Notes: generated from the sequence alone by a model not told the origin. 13,756 nt of DNA from an uncultured Eubacterium sp. (GCA_947573465.1 CANPET010000021.1:1-13756); one strand, 5' to 3'; positions 1-8,800 are shown, numbered from the stretch's first letter. Translations and numbers: made by a program.

Positions 1-624
1 ATCTACGTTTGGATTTTCAGACTGATATCCAAAATACTTCTCACATAATTCCCAGAACTTCTCTAAAAGTCCGTTATCCTCAAGTGCTTTCATGTATGCA
101 TCGCTGTCGTTTAATAATAACTGTCTTGTAATCTCTTCAAAATTCGGAGTCTTCACATCTGTAAGCACGGCAATAAGACCAATATCAATGGTTTCCACAT
201 TGAAATGGTCTATGCCGAGTTCTTTAAACTTCTCAATACGATTCTTGTTTTTCCAGAAGTTGCTGTACTGTGCCAGATGTTCTTTAAACCGATTATCAAT
301 TCCAATCTCCTGTGACATCTGGGATACTCGGTCCGTGTAGTACGGAACCGAGTAATAATACATATCTGCCAATGGATTCTCTGCATCACTTGGTTTTGGA
401 AATGGTGCATATACAAGATACTTATTCTCTGTATCTGATTCATTTAATAACCATTTGGAATAAAACCAGTTTGTTCCATCCAAAATATGTAATTTTGCAT
501 TATCCAACTGTAACTCAGATATTTCGTCTTCATATTCCCCTTTATCATCAAACCAGAATATAATATGAGTCTCTTCTTTAGAAAATTCATTGTTTAGCTG
601 TTCTTGTATATTTTGTAAATCCAT
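1..624 (-). CDS. pglZ: BREX-1 PglZ, type A putative phosphatase (N-terminal part only)
   Basis: This frame is open from an ATG at 624 to the left edge and gives 208 codons with no stop, so the gene is cut by the window. It begins MDLQNIQEQLNNEF and soon reads HIIFWFDDKGEYEDEISEL, which matches the beginning of BREX type 1 PglZ proteins, where a 'FW(F/Y)D' strand opens the N-terminal domain. Known family members are much longer, and the alkaline-phosphatase-like catalytic core lies further downstream, so no catalytic residues can be judged here. An AAGGTGA Shine-Dalgarno (629-635) sits just upstream of the ATG and supports this start. The gene follows the HNH gene after 42 bases and is probably on the same transcript. 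In BREX-1, pglZ normally follows pglX directly; here five genes separate them. PglZ is required for BREX activity, and a phosphatase-like role is assumed from fold rather than proven. Family assignment is fairly firm because of the brxB-brxC-pglX context. Confidence 0.87.
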   Translation of the reverse strand, partial: MDLQNIQEQLNNEFSKEETHIIFWFDDKGEYEDEISELQLDNAKLHILDGTNWFYSKWLLNESDTENKYLVYAPFPKPSDAENPLADMYYYSVPYYTDRVSQMSQEIGIDNRFKEHLAQYSNFWKNKNRIEKFKELGIDHFNVETIDIGLIAVLTDVKTPNFEEITRQLLLNDSDAYMKALEDNGLLEKFWELCEKYFGYQSENPNVD

Positions 625-666
625 CTTTTCACCTTCAAGTTTATTTGTGCTAAATATCTGCACAGT

Positions 667-1344
667 TTATGATATCTTCAATTTGCTCTCAAGCCAGGAA
701 ATAATAATTCCGCAATACGGAGTTAAATTTCTTTCCTGCACAAGACTTGCATAAGTGCGTTCCAGTTCATGTATAAATGCATCTTGTGATTTGCCTTTGC
801 ATTTTCTCATGATTCTATTCTTCTCTGCCATCAAAACATTTTTCCGTGTCTGTGGTAACGAAAGTGCCTGGCAATTCAAGTTCAATGTCTCTGTCACATC
901 TTTATTGATATCCGCATCATCCGAGTAAATGCTACCATCCGCTTTATACTTAATCTTTCTGACAGACAATTCATCAAACGGATTCACCGTAAGCTCTGTA
1001 TTGCCCCTGTGTGCATCACAGGTTTTATCTTCTGGTTTCACACCTCTTACCAGACTATTTCCATAACACACACCTAGCATCCATTTAAAGTCCAGCGTCG
1101 CTTTTTTATCATGTTCCTGTTCATCTTTCGGATGTCTCGGTCTACAATGTTCAATTCTCACTACAGCAGGAGCATCTATTTTCTTCATGCAATATGCACA
1201 TAAGCATCTCTGTTCTTCCCACATCTGCTCCCGAATATCTTTTGCTACGTCCGTAGGCATATCTGTCTCATAATCAGCATCTGGATTATCTTTACGGAAT
1301 TTCAAAAGACTATTGGGTTCTTTTCCTCTTTTTATAACGATCAT
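667..1344 (-). CDS. ptuB: PtuB-like HNH endonuclease (TIGR02646-type), Septu module
   Basis: This is a 225-residue protein with a zinc-linked HNH fold. CAYC (C49, C52) is followed by IEH (E65, H66) and a proline/basic segment. A later TCD with C109 and H112 could complete the zinc site, and an NP pair lies at 121-122. The order CxYC, then IEH, then TCD..(K/H)G is that of PtuB and of the HNH partner in Ec78-type retrons. The predicted activity is metal-dependent DNA cleavage (some family members target tRNA). The start codon lies 3 bases after the ATPase stop, and its GGGGGA ribosome site (about 1352-1357) is inside the last codons of the ATPase gene, so the two are probably translationally coupled and made in a fixed ratio. 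The rest of the protein (about 125-225) is mostly helical and unassigned. The symbol is by family resemblance only; a more distant HNH-ATPase pair is possible. Confidence 0.8.
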   Translation of the reverse strand: MIVIKRGKEPNSLLKFRKDNPDADYETDMPTDVAKDIREQMWEEQRCLCAYCMKKIDAPAVVRIEHCRPRHPKDEQEHDKKATLDFKWMLGVCYGNSLVRGVKPEDKTCDAHRGNTELTVNPFDELSVRKIKYKADGSIYSDDADINKDVTETLNLNCQALSLPQTRKNVLMAEKNRIMRKCKGKSQDAFIHELERTYASLVQERNLTPYCGIIISWLESKLKIS

Positions 1345-1347
1345 AAA

Positions 1348-2664
1348 CTATTCCCCCAATATTCTTTCCAAATCCAGAGATGTCCTTGCGGCTGCGATAT
1401 CCGGATCTGTTGTTCCGACGATTTCTTCAATCTCCGTTAAAACCTTGTCTGCTTCTTTGTAATTGTTTACATCCATATGTGAATAGAATAAATCCATACG
1501 CTGCTTAATGTCAGCCGGACGTTCTGATACTTGCATAACCTCCCGCAATATAGAATTTGCATCTCTGCCATAAGTCTGTGCCACAGGCATATAGATTTCT
1601 CCATGATCCAGAATCCGAATCTGCTCTCTTGGAACAGAATTAATAACTGCCGGAGCATGAGAACTGACAACAAACTGAACTTCCGGGAAAATTGCATGGA
1701 GATCGCTCAAAATTGTCTGCTGCCACTGCGGATGCAAATGTAAATCTATTTCATCTATCAGTACAACGCCTGGTGTTTTTTCCAGTACCTGATCTCCAAG
1801 TGTAGGATTTAATACTGCCATACGATAAGCAATATCACCGATCATGCTAAGCGTGTTCTTATATCCATCACTCATTTCATCCATCGCAAATTTCTGTACA
1901 TTGCCATCTGTAGTTTCAAATTCCAATACCAATCTATGCGTATCAAGATCAAAGAAAAGGCGGGCGTTTCGTGCACCACTAATTCTCTCAAAATTTCTAC
2001 AGATTGCTTTTTCAACTGTTTTCAAAAGCAATGGTCTTTCCAGTATGCCTGTCTTCTGCTGTTCCTGAAGACTTTTCAATGTTTGCGTCTGGAACCAGTT
2101 CAACATCAACTTTTCATTCGACTCTGCTGCCATACAATCCACATAACCGACTTGACGTTTAAATTCTGTTAAAGATTTCAAATTTCTCTTTTCTTTCTTC
2201 TGTGCATATAAGCGTCCCGTTCCGTAATAAGAGATCAAAGGAAGTACCAGGGATTTATCTCCTGTCATAATCTGATTCTGGGCTTTCTTCGCAAGTCCTG
2301 TCAATTCGCCCGCATCTTTAATGGTTGTCTTGCCACTTTCAGAATTCAGAGAACGAATCCATTTCACATTTTGCTGGTTCAGGCAATCACCAATACTCTC
2401 AATACTTACCGGAAACTGATGCTGCGGATCGATCGTTCCGTTTAAATCATGGAACTCATATCTTGCATCGTCCTTTAATATACTTCTGCTAACGCCTCCA
2501 TCTATACCTAGTAAAAACGTGCTGACAGCAACTGCTACAGCATCCAATATTGCGGTTTTACCTGCACCATTCTTACCAACTACCAATGTAATATGATCAT
2601 CAAAATCAATCTCTGCTTCTTTGAAACATCTGTAGTTTGAAATCTTGATATTTTTTAACTTCAT
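1348..2664 (-). CDS. ptuA: PtuA-like ABC/SMC-type ATPase, Septu module
   Basis: This 438-residue ATPase belongs to the AAA_21/AAA_23 (OLD/RecF-like) group. It opens with the typical MKLKNIKISNYRCF strand. It has Walker A GKNGAGKT (30-37), an ABC-signature-like MSDGYK (264-269), Walker B VVLIDEID (300-307) with catalytic E305, and an H-loop SSHAP (334-338, H336). All ATPase motifs are intact. The middle (about 150-260) is helical and charged, and the last 70 residues are an unassigned acidic helical tail. There is no TOPRIM domain, so it is not an OLD nuclease. The HNH gene next to it makes PtuA of a Septu system the best fit; there the ATPase oligomer is thought to hold PtuB inactive until infection. 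A GAGGTGA ribosome site 7 bases before the ATG fixes the start. The gene begins 42 bases after the methyltransferase stop, where GC rises back to about that of the BREX core. Confidence 0.82.
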   Translation of the reverse strand: MKLKNIKISNYRCFKEAEIDFDDHITLVVGKNGAGKTAILDAVAVAVSTFLLGIDGGVSRSILKDDARYEFHDLNGTIDPQHQFPVSIESIGDCLNQQNVKWIRSLNSESGKTTIKDAGELTGLAKKAQNQIMTGDKSLVLPLISYYGTGRLYAQKKEKRNLKSLTEFKRQVGYVDCMAAESNEKLMLNWFQTQTLKSLQEQQKTGILERPLLLKTVEKAICRNFERISGARNARLFFDLDTHRLVLEFETTDGNVQKFAMDEMSDGYKNTLSMIGDIAYRMAVLNPTLGDQVLEKTPGVVLIDEIDLHLHPQWQQTILSDLHAIFPEVQFVVSSHAPAVINSVPREQIRILDHGEIYMPVAQTYGRDANSILREVMQVSERPADIKQRMDLFYSHMDVNNYKEADKVLTEIEEIVGTTDPDIAAARTSLDLERILGE

Positions 2665-2671
2665 TCGTCTG

Positions 2672-2678
2672 TCACCTC
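2672..2678 (-). promoter_or_regulatory. Shine-Dalgarno of the PtuA-like gene
   Basis: GAGGTGA on the minus strand lies 7 bases before the ATG at 2664. It is one of the strongest ribosome sites in the accessory block and, unlike those of the HEPN and methyltransferase genes, is not buried in an upstream reading frame. This agrees with the Septu-like pair being an independently translated module. Confidence 0.7.
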
Positions 2679-2706
2679 AATTCATTTTGCAAGAGAATAA
2701 ATATTA

Positions 2707-4098
2707 TTAAAATCTAAAATTCTTTATATCACGAGTGGAAATCCTATATGATGTCTTTGTCGTCGGAGTTCCATATGCTTTTATATAATTCATGAATTCT
2801 TGGCTTTCCAGAATACTTTTTGCATCATCTAACGTATAATTGGAAGTTTTACACGTAATAAAATATCCTGCAAAGGGAATAGTATCCGCTTCCTCTTTAT
2901 ACATTATAAGTTTACTGGATACCACCATTGGAATAAGTATTTTTTCACTACTCATACTTGATAATGCCTGACTTCTGCCATATTCATACCAAGTTGTTTT
3001 TTTATCTAAAGTTCTCCCCAGCAAATCCTTTTTTTTCTTTAAAAGATATTGATATGTGTAAGGATATTGTATTTGAAAATCTTCTTCTTTTATTCTTTCT
3101 ATATTCTGCTCATTTATCTTATATGGGAATATAATTTTGTAATTTCGATTGGTTCGTCTACTCCGCGGACTGGCCGCAGTATGAGCCATTGCTTTTTCGA
3201 TTTTTTCATCTTTAAAATAATAGTACTTATCATCTTCTCTTTCAGGCTCAAAAAGATAAACCTCATTTTTTAAAGTCGCAACGCTATTTAAAACAGTAAA
3301 ATAATCCCCAAATTTTTTTTCAGCAATTGGTTGTGTTTCAAAAACCCACTTTTCATCAAATGCTAACTTTCTTATTTGGTTTGGTTTGTTTTCTTCATGT
3401 ATATATTCTACTTCTTCTACATTCTCATTTTTACATATAATTATTGCTGTCCCAACTGTTCTGTTCGGGAAAACATCTATACCTGACAGATCAATAATTT
3501 TACAGAGTTTTTCCAGTAATTGTTTTCGAAGATCAAAAGCAAATCTATTTCTAAATATACTAAACGGAATTAAATATGCCATTTTTCCTGTCACAGTTAA
3601 TGATTTGATACTTTTTTCTATGAATGCATAGCAATAATCAAATCTCCCCTCCTGACAAGATATAAAATTTTTCTTTACATATTCTCTTTGCGTTTTTGTC
3701 AAATCGTGATATGTAATATATGGTGGATTACCAACTATGTAATCAAATTTATTTGCATCTGTTTCTAAGTAATCCACTATTTGAACATTCCATCTTACAT
3801 CATATAGTTCTTCTTTCCCCGCAATTTCATTCAAACGTTTGATAGTTGTATTTACAGCTTTCTTATCAATATCACACCCAAAGATATCACGTTCTATATT
3901 TCTTTTTATAGCTTCTCTTGTATATCCTTCTTTTTTAGATGCACTAATATATCTTTTTACAGCTTCTACCAAAATATTTCCATCGCCACATGAATTGTCT
4001 ATAAAAGTTTTTCCTAATAACTGTTCTTGATATCCCACTTCATCAAGCATTAAATTTACGTATTTGGGGGGAGTAGGAATTTGTCCTAAAATTTGCAT
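2707..4098 (-). CDS. Stand-alone adenine-specific DNA methyltransferase (Eco57I/TaqI-like)
   Basis: This is a class I S-adenosylmethionine-dependent methyltransferase of 463 residues. SAM-binding motif I reads FIDNSCGDGN (about 32-41), motif II is GCDID (about 74-78), and the catalytic N6-adenine motif IV is NPPY (124-127) within YIVGNPPYITYHDL. After the catalytic half (about 1-250) comes a region resembling TaqI-like target-recognition C-termini, which probably sets sequence specificity. It is far shorter than PglX or typical type IIG enzymes and carries no nuclease domain. I place the start at the ATG that overlaps the HEPN stop by one base (TGATG, 4096-4100). A TTG one codon earlier (4101) is possible but weaker as a start, and an AGAGAG-like site sits about 9 bases upstream of the ATG. 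The gene is clearly more AT-rich than the BREX genes. Its likely role is to mark self DNA for the upstream DUF262/HEPN pair; it could instead be an orphan or a second BREX mark. Confidence 0.85.
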   Translation of the reverse strand: MQILGQIPTPPKYVNLMLDEVGYQEQLLGKTFIDNSCGDGNILVEAVKRYISASKKEGYTREAIKRNIERDIFGCDIDKKAVNTTIKRLNEIAGKEELYDVRWNVQIVDYLETDANKFDYIVGNPPYITYHDLTKTQREYVKKNFISCQEGRFDYCYAFIEKSIKSLTVTGKMAYLIPFSIFRNRFAFDLRKQLLEKLCKIIDLSGIDVFPNRTVGTAIIICKNENVEEVEYIHEENKPNQIRKLAFDEKWVFETQPIAEKKFGDYFTVLNSVATLKNEVYLFEPEREDDKYYYFKDEKIEKAMAHTAASPRSRRTNRNYKIIFPYKINEQNIERIKEEDFQIQYPYTYQYLLKKKKDLLGRTLDKKTTWYEYGRSQALSSMSSEKILIPMVVSSKLIMYKEEADTIPFAGYFITCKTSNYTLDDAKSILESQEFMNYIKAYGTPTTKTSYRISTRDIKNFRF

Positions 4099-4748
4099 CA
4101 ATCATTACTCTCTTTCATAAACTTTTTTTCATCCGCTGCCTGAACTATCAACCCTTCATACTGTTCAATCAATTCCATAATGACTTCAAATGTTTTTCTA
4201 AAATCTTCTTTGTCAATTGGATAACGTTCACCATGAACAACCTTATGTCTGTTGTTTAACAAATTACTATCAATATAGTTTGCTTTCAAATCAAATATAT
4301 CTGTTTCTAGTCCTATACTTGCAACAATTTCTTTTAATTCTGTACTACTTGGATTAGAATGTGTTGATATCACATCTCTCTTTTCACAAAATGGTGCATC
4401 ATATATTCCACGTACCTTATCAATTACCTTTTGATACACACTTATTTTTTCTGTATTGCTGCACTTCTTTATAGCATTGGTCAGACTATATGCCATAAAA
4501 TTGTCTTTTAGAAGACGAGTATTAATTTTTTGTGCAGATACATATTTTACGTAACAGTTAGAAGCAAATTTAACAAATCCTTCAAAATGTGCACAAAGCA
4601 TCGTTATCCCTGAACGTAATAAAATACTCTCATTAGCGTCACCTTTATCGGCCATCATCTTAATGGATAGCATTTCCTTTTTTCTCCAGGCTAGATCTTC
4701 TTGAAGTTTTGTCTCTAGTTCTTCAACTGTTTCAATTTTCGCTGCCAT
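4098..4748 (-). CDS. MAE_28990/MAE_18760-family HEPN protein, putative RNase effector
   Basis: This is a 216-residue all-helical protein. The HEPN signature R-X4-H is intact as R167-HKVV-H172 in NNRHKVVHGERYP, and it is preceded by a DSNLL turn that in this family starts the catalytic helix. The earlier segment LLRSGITMLCAHFEGFVK (about 43-60) and the STHSNPSSTELKEIVASIGL region (about 128-147) are the other hallmarks of the MAE_28990/MAE_18760 group. HEPN proteins with this motif are usually metal-independent RNases that work as toxins or abortive-infection effectors; the substrate here is unknown. The ATG at 4748 lies inside the end of the DUF262 gene (17-base overlap), and the stop overlaps the methyltransferase start, so translation is probably coupled on both sides. 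The partner DUF262 protein has no nuclease domain of its own, so this protein is the probable effector of the pair. Confidence 0.82.
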   Translation of the reverse strand: MAAKIETVEELETKLQEDLAWRKKEMLSIKMMADKGDANESILLRSGITMLCAHFEGFVKFASNCYVKYVSAQKINTRLLKDNFMAYSLTNAIKKCSNTEKISVYQKVIDKVRGIYDAPFCEKRDVISTHSNPSSTELKEIVASIGLETDIFDLKANYIDSNLLNNRHKVVHGERYPIDKEDFRKTFEVIMELIEQYEGLIVQAADEKKFMKESND

Positions 4749-5868
4749 TTAGTAAGTTTCTGCTAGCTATTGCCAACTTCTTAATCCTTGCAACCGGTCT
4801 GACCCCACGCTTGGTTGCGTCATTATACTCTTGGGATGTATAAATATCATCTATGCACTTTTTGAGCATTTCGTGATTTTTCTCATAATATTCAATGTTT
4901 TCGGATACACCAGGTACTATAGCCTCATAAGCTCCCACTAAAACTGGTCCGTAATGCGTATCTTTTTCTGGATTATATCTTTTAAACGCATTTTCTCCCA
5001 TAATATTAAAAATCAGCTTAAATGTTCTTTTAAAAATATCTTCATCCTTTTCTCGCTCTATTTTTTCATCATCTATGAGTGATAAAATTTCATCTGTAAT
5101 AAAATTATTATAATTTTCAGAATCTCTAACCTCAAATTCTGAATACCTTAGAACGAAATATTTTACTACTAATTCTATATACCCTTGTTCATCTGCATCT
5201 TTCTCTGAAATAGGAACTGCATTTCTAAAATCCTCATTTTCGCTCAACATTTTAAACCATTTATATACATCCTCATTTTTAACTACAAGAAGACAATTTC
5301 TAATCTCCTGAGGGCTCAAATGGCTACCACCTGTATTTAATCGCTGAAACATTTCATACTGAGCAAAGTTATCACTGCTTTTATCTATTATTATTATCAA
5401 AATCTTTGAGCGCTTAATATATCTCCTTTGAACATCTGTTAACGACTTTTCTGGATCATCATCCTCCCAGTACTTTCCTTCTAGCGCTGGAAGAAATTTA
5501 GTCCTTGTTAATGGTTCTCTCTCATATAAATTTTTATTTGTTTCACCGCCTTCAATATCTTGCATATCCCTTTTTAAAATTCCCATAAACTTAAATATTG
5601 TTGATAAACGCTGTTGACCATCTATAAGATTCCATTTTCCATCTTCTGATTGAAATACGTAAATCGGAGGAATAGGAATTTGCAATATAATTGACTCTAT
5701 TAAGGCTGATTGCTGCTCTATATCCCATCTAAACATACGCTGATATGCTGGACTAATATTCAAATCTCCCTCTTTATACAAAGCTGCTAACTCGCCAATT
5801 GACATTGGGTAACTATCCGTCTTAATAGCTTTAGACATTGTATCTATTTGTTCTTGTAAACTATTCAT
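4732..5868 (-). CDS. DUF262 (GmrS-like N-terminal) protein without a nuclease half
   Basis: This protein of about 378 residues has the DUF262 ParB/sulfiredoxin-like fold at its N-terminus. Numbered from the first in-frame ATG (5886), ISPAYQRMFRWD spans about 44-55, PIPPIYV 71-77, and the nucleotide-handling LIDGQQRLS 87-95. These are the motifs that in GmrSD, BrxU and SspE bind or hydrolyse nucleotides and couple sensing of modified DNA to an effector. The C-terminal half is helical and lacks the HxxP...N/H pattern of DUF1524, so it carries no visible nuclease. Three in-frame ATGs exist (5886, 5877, 5868). I prefer 5868 (MNSLQEQ), because a purine-rich GAGATGGG lies about 5 bases upstream, while only AT-rich sequence with no ribosome site precedes 5886. 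The gene follows pglX closely and overlaps the HEPN gene by 17 bases. It probably senses and gates the HEPN effector. Confidence 0.83.
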   Translation of the reverse strand: MNSLQEQIDTMSKAIKTDSYPMSIGELAALYKEGDLNISPAYQRMFRWDIEQQSALIESIILQIPIPPIYVFQSEDGKWNLIDGQQRLSTIFKFMGILKRDMQDIEGGETNKNLYEREPLTRTKFLPALEGKYWEDDDPEKSLTDVQRRYIKRSKILIIIIDKSSDNFAQYEMFQRLNTGGSHLSPQEIRNCLLVVKNEDVYKWFKMLSENEDFRNAVPISEKDADEQGYIELVVKYFVLRYSEFEVRDSENYNNFITDEILSLIDDEKIEREKDEDIFKRTFKLIFNIMGENAFKRYNPEKDTHYGPVLVGAYEAIVPGVSENIEYYEKNHEMLKKCIDDIYTSQEYNDATKRGVRPVARIKKLAIASRNLLNGSEN

Positions 5869-5890
5869 AACACCCATCTCTTTCATTTTA

Positions 5891-8800
5891 TTATTTTATT
5901 TTTGCCAAAAGATCCACTTTTAAAGCTTTCTTTCCCTCCTGGGCAACTTCCACGCCCAGGAATTTCTCATAATTTACTTTCACGCCATCATCCAAATCAA
6001 TCTCAATTCTCTTATTGGCAATATGGGCAATGGCTTCATCATAAATCTTCATTTCTGCAAGCTGCTTTGTATATTTGGTCACTGCTTTGGTTGCCTTAGA
6101 TTTTTCTGAAGCTGATGATGCATTGTTAATGGTATACTGAGCACTCTGCATAGCTGTCTCTACATATTTCTGTGCTCGGTGTAAATAATCTGTTCTTACA
6201 CGTCCCACGGTGTCAGCATCATATCGGTGCATATATATCAACGCTTTAAACCCGTTCTGTTTTCCGCTGTCAAATAACCAATAAATCGGTCTCTTCTGAT
6301 ATACTTTCAGATGATCTGCATAAAAATCTTTCAGGAAATAATTACGGATGACTTCTCTGGTAGTATCACCTTTGTTTCCTAATGCATTTGCAATAAAATC
6401 AAGATTTTCTTCTAATGTATCTGCACCATAAACTGTCTTGACAAATTCTATGAAACGACCAACAATATCATCTGAGAAATATTCCTCATCTGTGATTGGA
6501 ATACAGTTATCATCATCTGGAAGAAATGTCTTATACCTACTATTATCCCATTCACTACCGGCATAGATTAGACCGTCTTCATCAAGAGAATAACGTCCAA
6601 ACATGCAGCCAACCGCATAGGAAATGAAAGAGCGAATATCCCTGCCAATGTCAGCCTTACGGACAGTAATATCCTTATTCTCCACCTCTGGTGTCAGCTC
6701 ATCCTGCAAACCATAAATATCAATGAAAATACGGTTCAATTTTTCCTCGTTAGCTTTCAGCTGGTTAAAGCGTTCGTCACATTCAGCCCGCCACTGTTCA
6801 AAGGCTTCAGCAATAGTAGAAACCTTACAATGAAACGGATGGTGCTGAAAGTCCCATGAAGTTTCAAAGGCATCCCAATCTGCTTTTGATATTGTAATAT
6901 TTTCGTCAACATCTTTATATATATCATCATGCCCTTCTTCAAATATTACTGCTCCTCGACTCACAGGTCCCGGATTATAATCTAAGGTGGGTGATACTAC
7001 TTGCATAAATTTTGAAAATGGTTTTGTATTCATCGCCCCCATCAAATAACGCAATCTATTATTATCCGATGTGAACGCCATACATCCTTTAGAGTCAAAA
7101 ATAAAATTGCCAAAACAGTATCTGCAAGAAAATGGGCCAGAAGCAGTTGCCGACCATGTAATTCCAGGTTTCAAATAAAATCTTTTATTTCTTATATTTG
7201 AACCTTTGAAATTTACAACTTCCATACCGTCCATATCCCAATTAACTACATATTCATTATTTCCATACCACTTTCTATATGAACCACCTTTATTGTATGG
7301 AACCCATTTTTGAGGATAATTCATACGCTCTCTATTGATTTCAAACCATAATCTTAAAAATCTATTGTTATCGCCTGTGTCCATTCCTTTACAAAAATCA
7401 GCAAAGTCTGATGCTAAAGTTCCACTTAATGCTTTGAAAATTTGATTGCTAATCCAATAACCAATGGGCATAGTTGGAATTTTTGAAAAATTAGTCTGAT
7501 CTGCTATATAACGATTTTCCCCGGCAAAGAACATTTCTTCTTTTCCCTGCTGAGAAACCGGATCAATCAATCGACAGTATTTTCCTTTATAATCCGCAAT
7601 ATGACTCTTTCTCAAAATAAACGATGTTGTCTGTACTACTTCACCGCCAATTTCCTCAAATGCTCTTGCACCAAGATGTACCATATTGACAATATCTGTT
7701 TCCAATATCTTTACACGCAATTTTTCAAAACTTGACAAGAACATCCATGCGTGTTGTGTTATCATTGCCTGATAGCCATTTTTCTTTGCCATATGACCAC
7801 ACTTTTCGATAAATACAGCAAACAAATCGCTCTTACTATCAGAATAATTATCTTTCACATACTTTGATAATTTGGCTCCCATTCCAGAAGCTCCCATATA
7901 TGGTGGATTCGTTACTACCGCATCATATTTCTGTCCCAGATTTTTTGCCACTTTTACTAGCTTTTTCAACTGTTCCTGTGTCTCTTCACTTCCTACGCTC
8001 TCAAATGAAATCTGTCCAGTTGTACCCAAATCATCTACAAATCTTTCCAGCACATCCCACTCACATGCATCTACGTTCAAGATAGATCCATATTCTCTGG
8101 CATCTTTAAAAGTATCCAGCAGTCCTTCTATCTGCATAACCGCCAGATTTCTTTCCATCTCACTCAAATGTGTTCCGAAGAACTGCAGATGATTCCGATT
8201 GATTTCATTACTCTCTACAATCGCATACACTTTCGGCTCTGGCTTTCCATCTCTTCCACGCAGGAACCGTCTGTTATAGCCACGGCCTTTCATCATAACT
8301 GCAAAATATGCCAGCTGATATGCTCTCTGATCAATATCCAGTCCATGAATATTATGTTCTACGATTTCAAATGCTGCTTCTCTCTTGTCATATCCAGCGC
8401 TTTCATAAATATCCATCAGCACATCAAACATAGCTATCAAGATATGTCCACTTCCCATACAAGGATCAATACAGGTAATATCAGTCGGTTTCAGATCTTT
8501 GTATGTGGTACGAATTTCTGCCAGTTTTATATTAACGGACTCTTCCTGTTCTGCTTCCGGAAGATAATATTTCCATCCAAATCTTTCTGCGGTTGCCTTT
8601 TCATCTATACTTGGATCTACTGCCCGTAAATGTTCGATCCAGATTCTTCCCACAGAGTTTTCAACCATATAACGAACAATCCAGTCCGGTGTAAACAGCT
8701 GGGTTGCTGCCGGAATTCGCTCTTTTGTGATTTTTACATTCTTTTTCAGTTTTGCAAAGGTATCATCTTTTAATTCTGTATTGTAATACTGATACAGCCA

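Larger units (their letters stand above)
2707..5890. other. AT-rich three-gene cassette between pglX and the Septu-like pair
   Basis: Hand counts of sample lines give about 23-30% GC here (for example 3901-3960 and 5101-5160), against roughly 40-45% in brxC, in the N-terminal half of pglX, and in the PtuAB-like genes. The drop coincides with gene boundaries: it begins right after the pglX stop and ends at the methyltransferase stop. No flanking direct or inverted repeats, integrase or transposase were seen. The pattern suggests the DUF262, HEPN and methyltransferase genes arrived as one unit from a different source. Confidence 0.6.

Noticed and set aside
667..2664. Retron Ec78-like system.
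   Set aside because: No reverse transcriptase gene or msr-msd-like RNA lies next to the ATPase/HNH pair; flanking sequence is the methyltransferase gene and pglZ with 42-base gaps.
1348..2664. OLD-family nuclease (Gabija GajA-like).
   Set aside because: The protein ends about 100 residues after the H-loop and lacks a TOPRIM domain; the partner is an HNH nuclease rather than a UvrD-like helicase.
2680..2735. Possible internal promoter for the PtuA-like gene (TAATAT near 2700 with a weak GTGATA upstream).
   Set aside because: The spacing is about 20 bases and both boxes match poorly. In such AT-rich DNA this is expected by chance.
4732..5868. Annotation as a complete GmrSD or BrxU type IV restriction enzyme.
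   Set aside because: Only the DUF262 half is present. At about 378 residues it is too short, and no DUF1524/HNH motif is visible.
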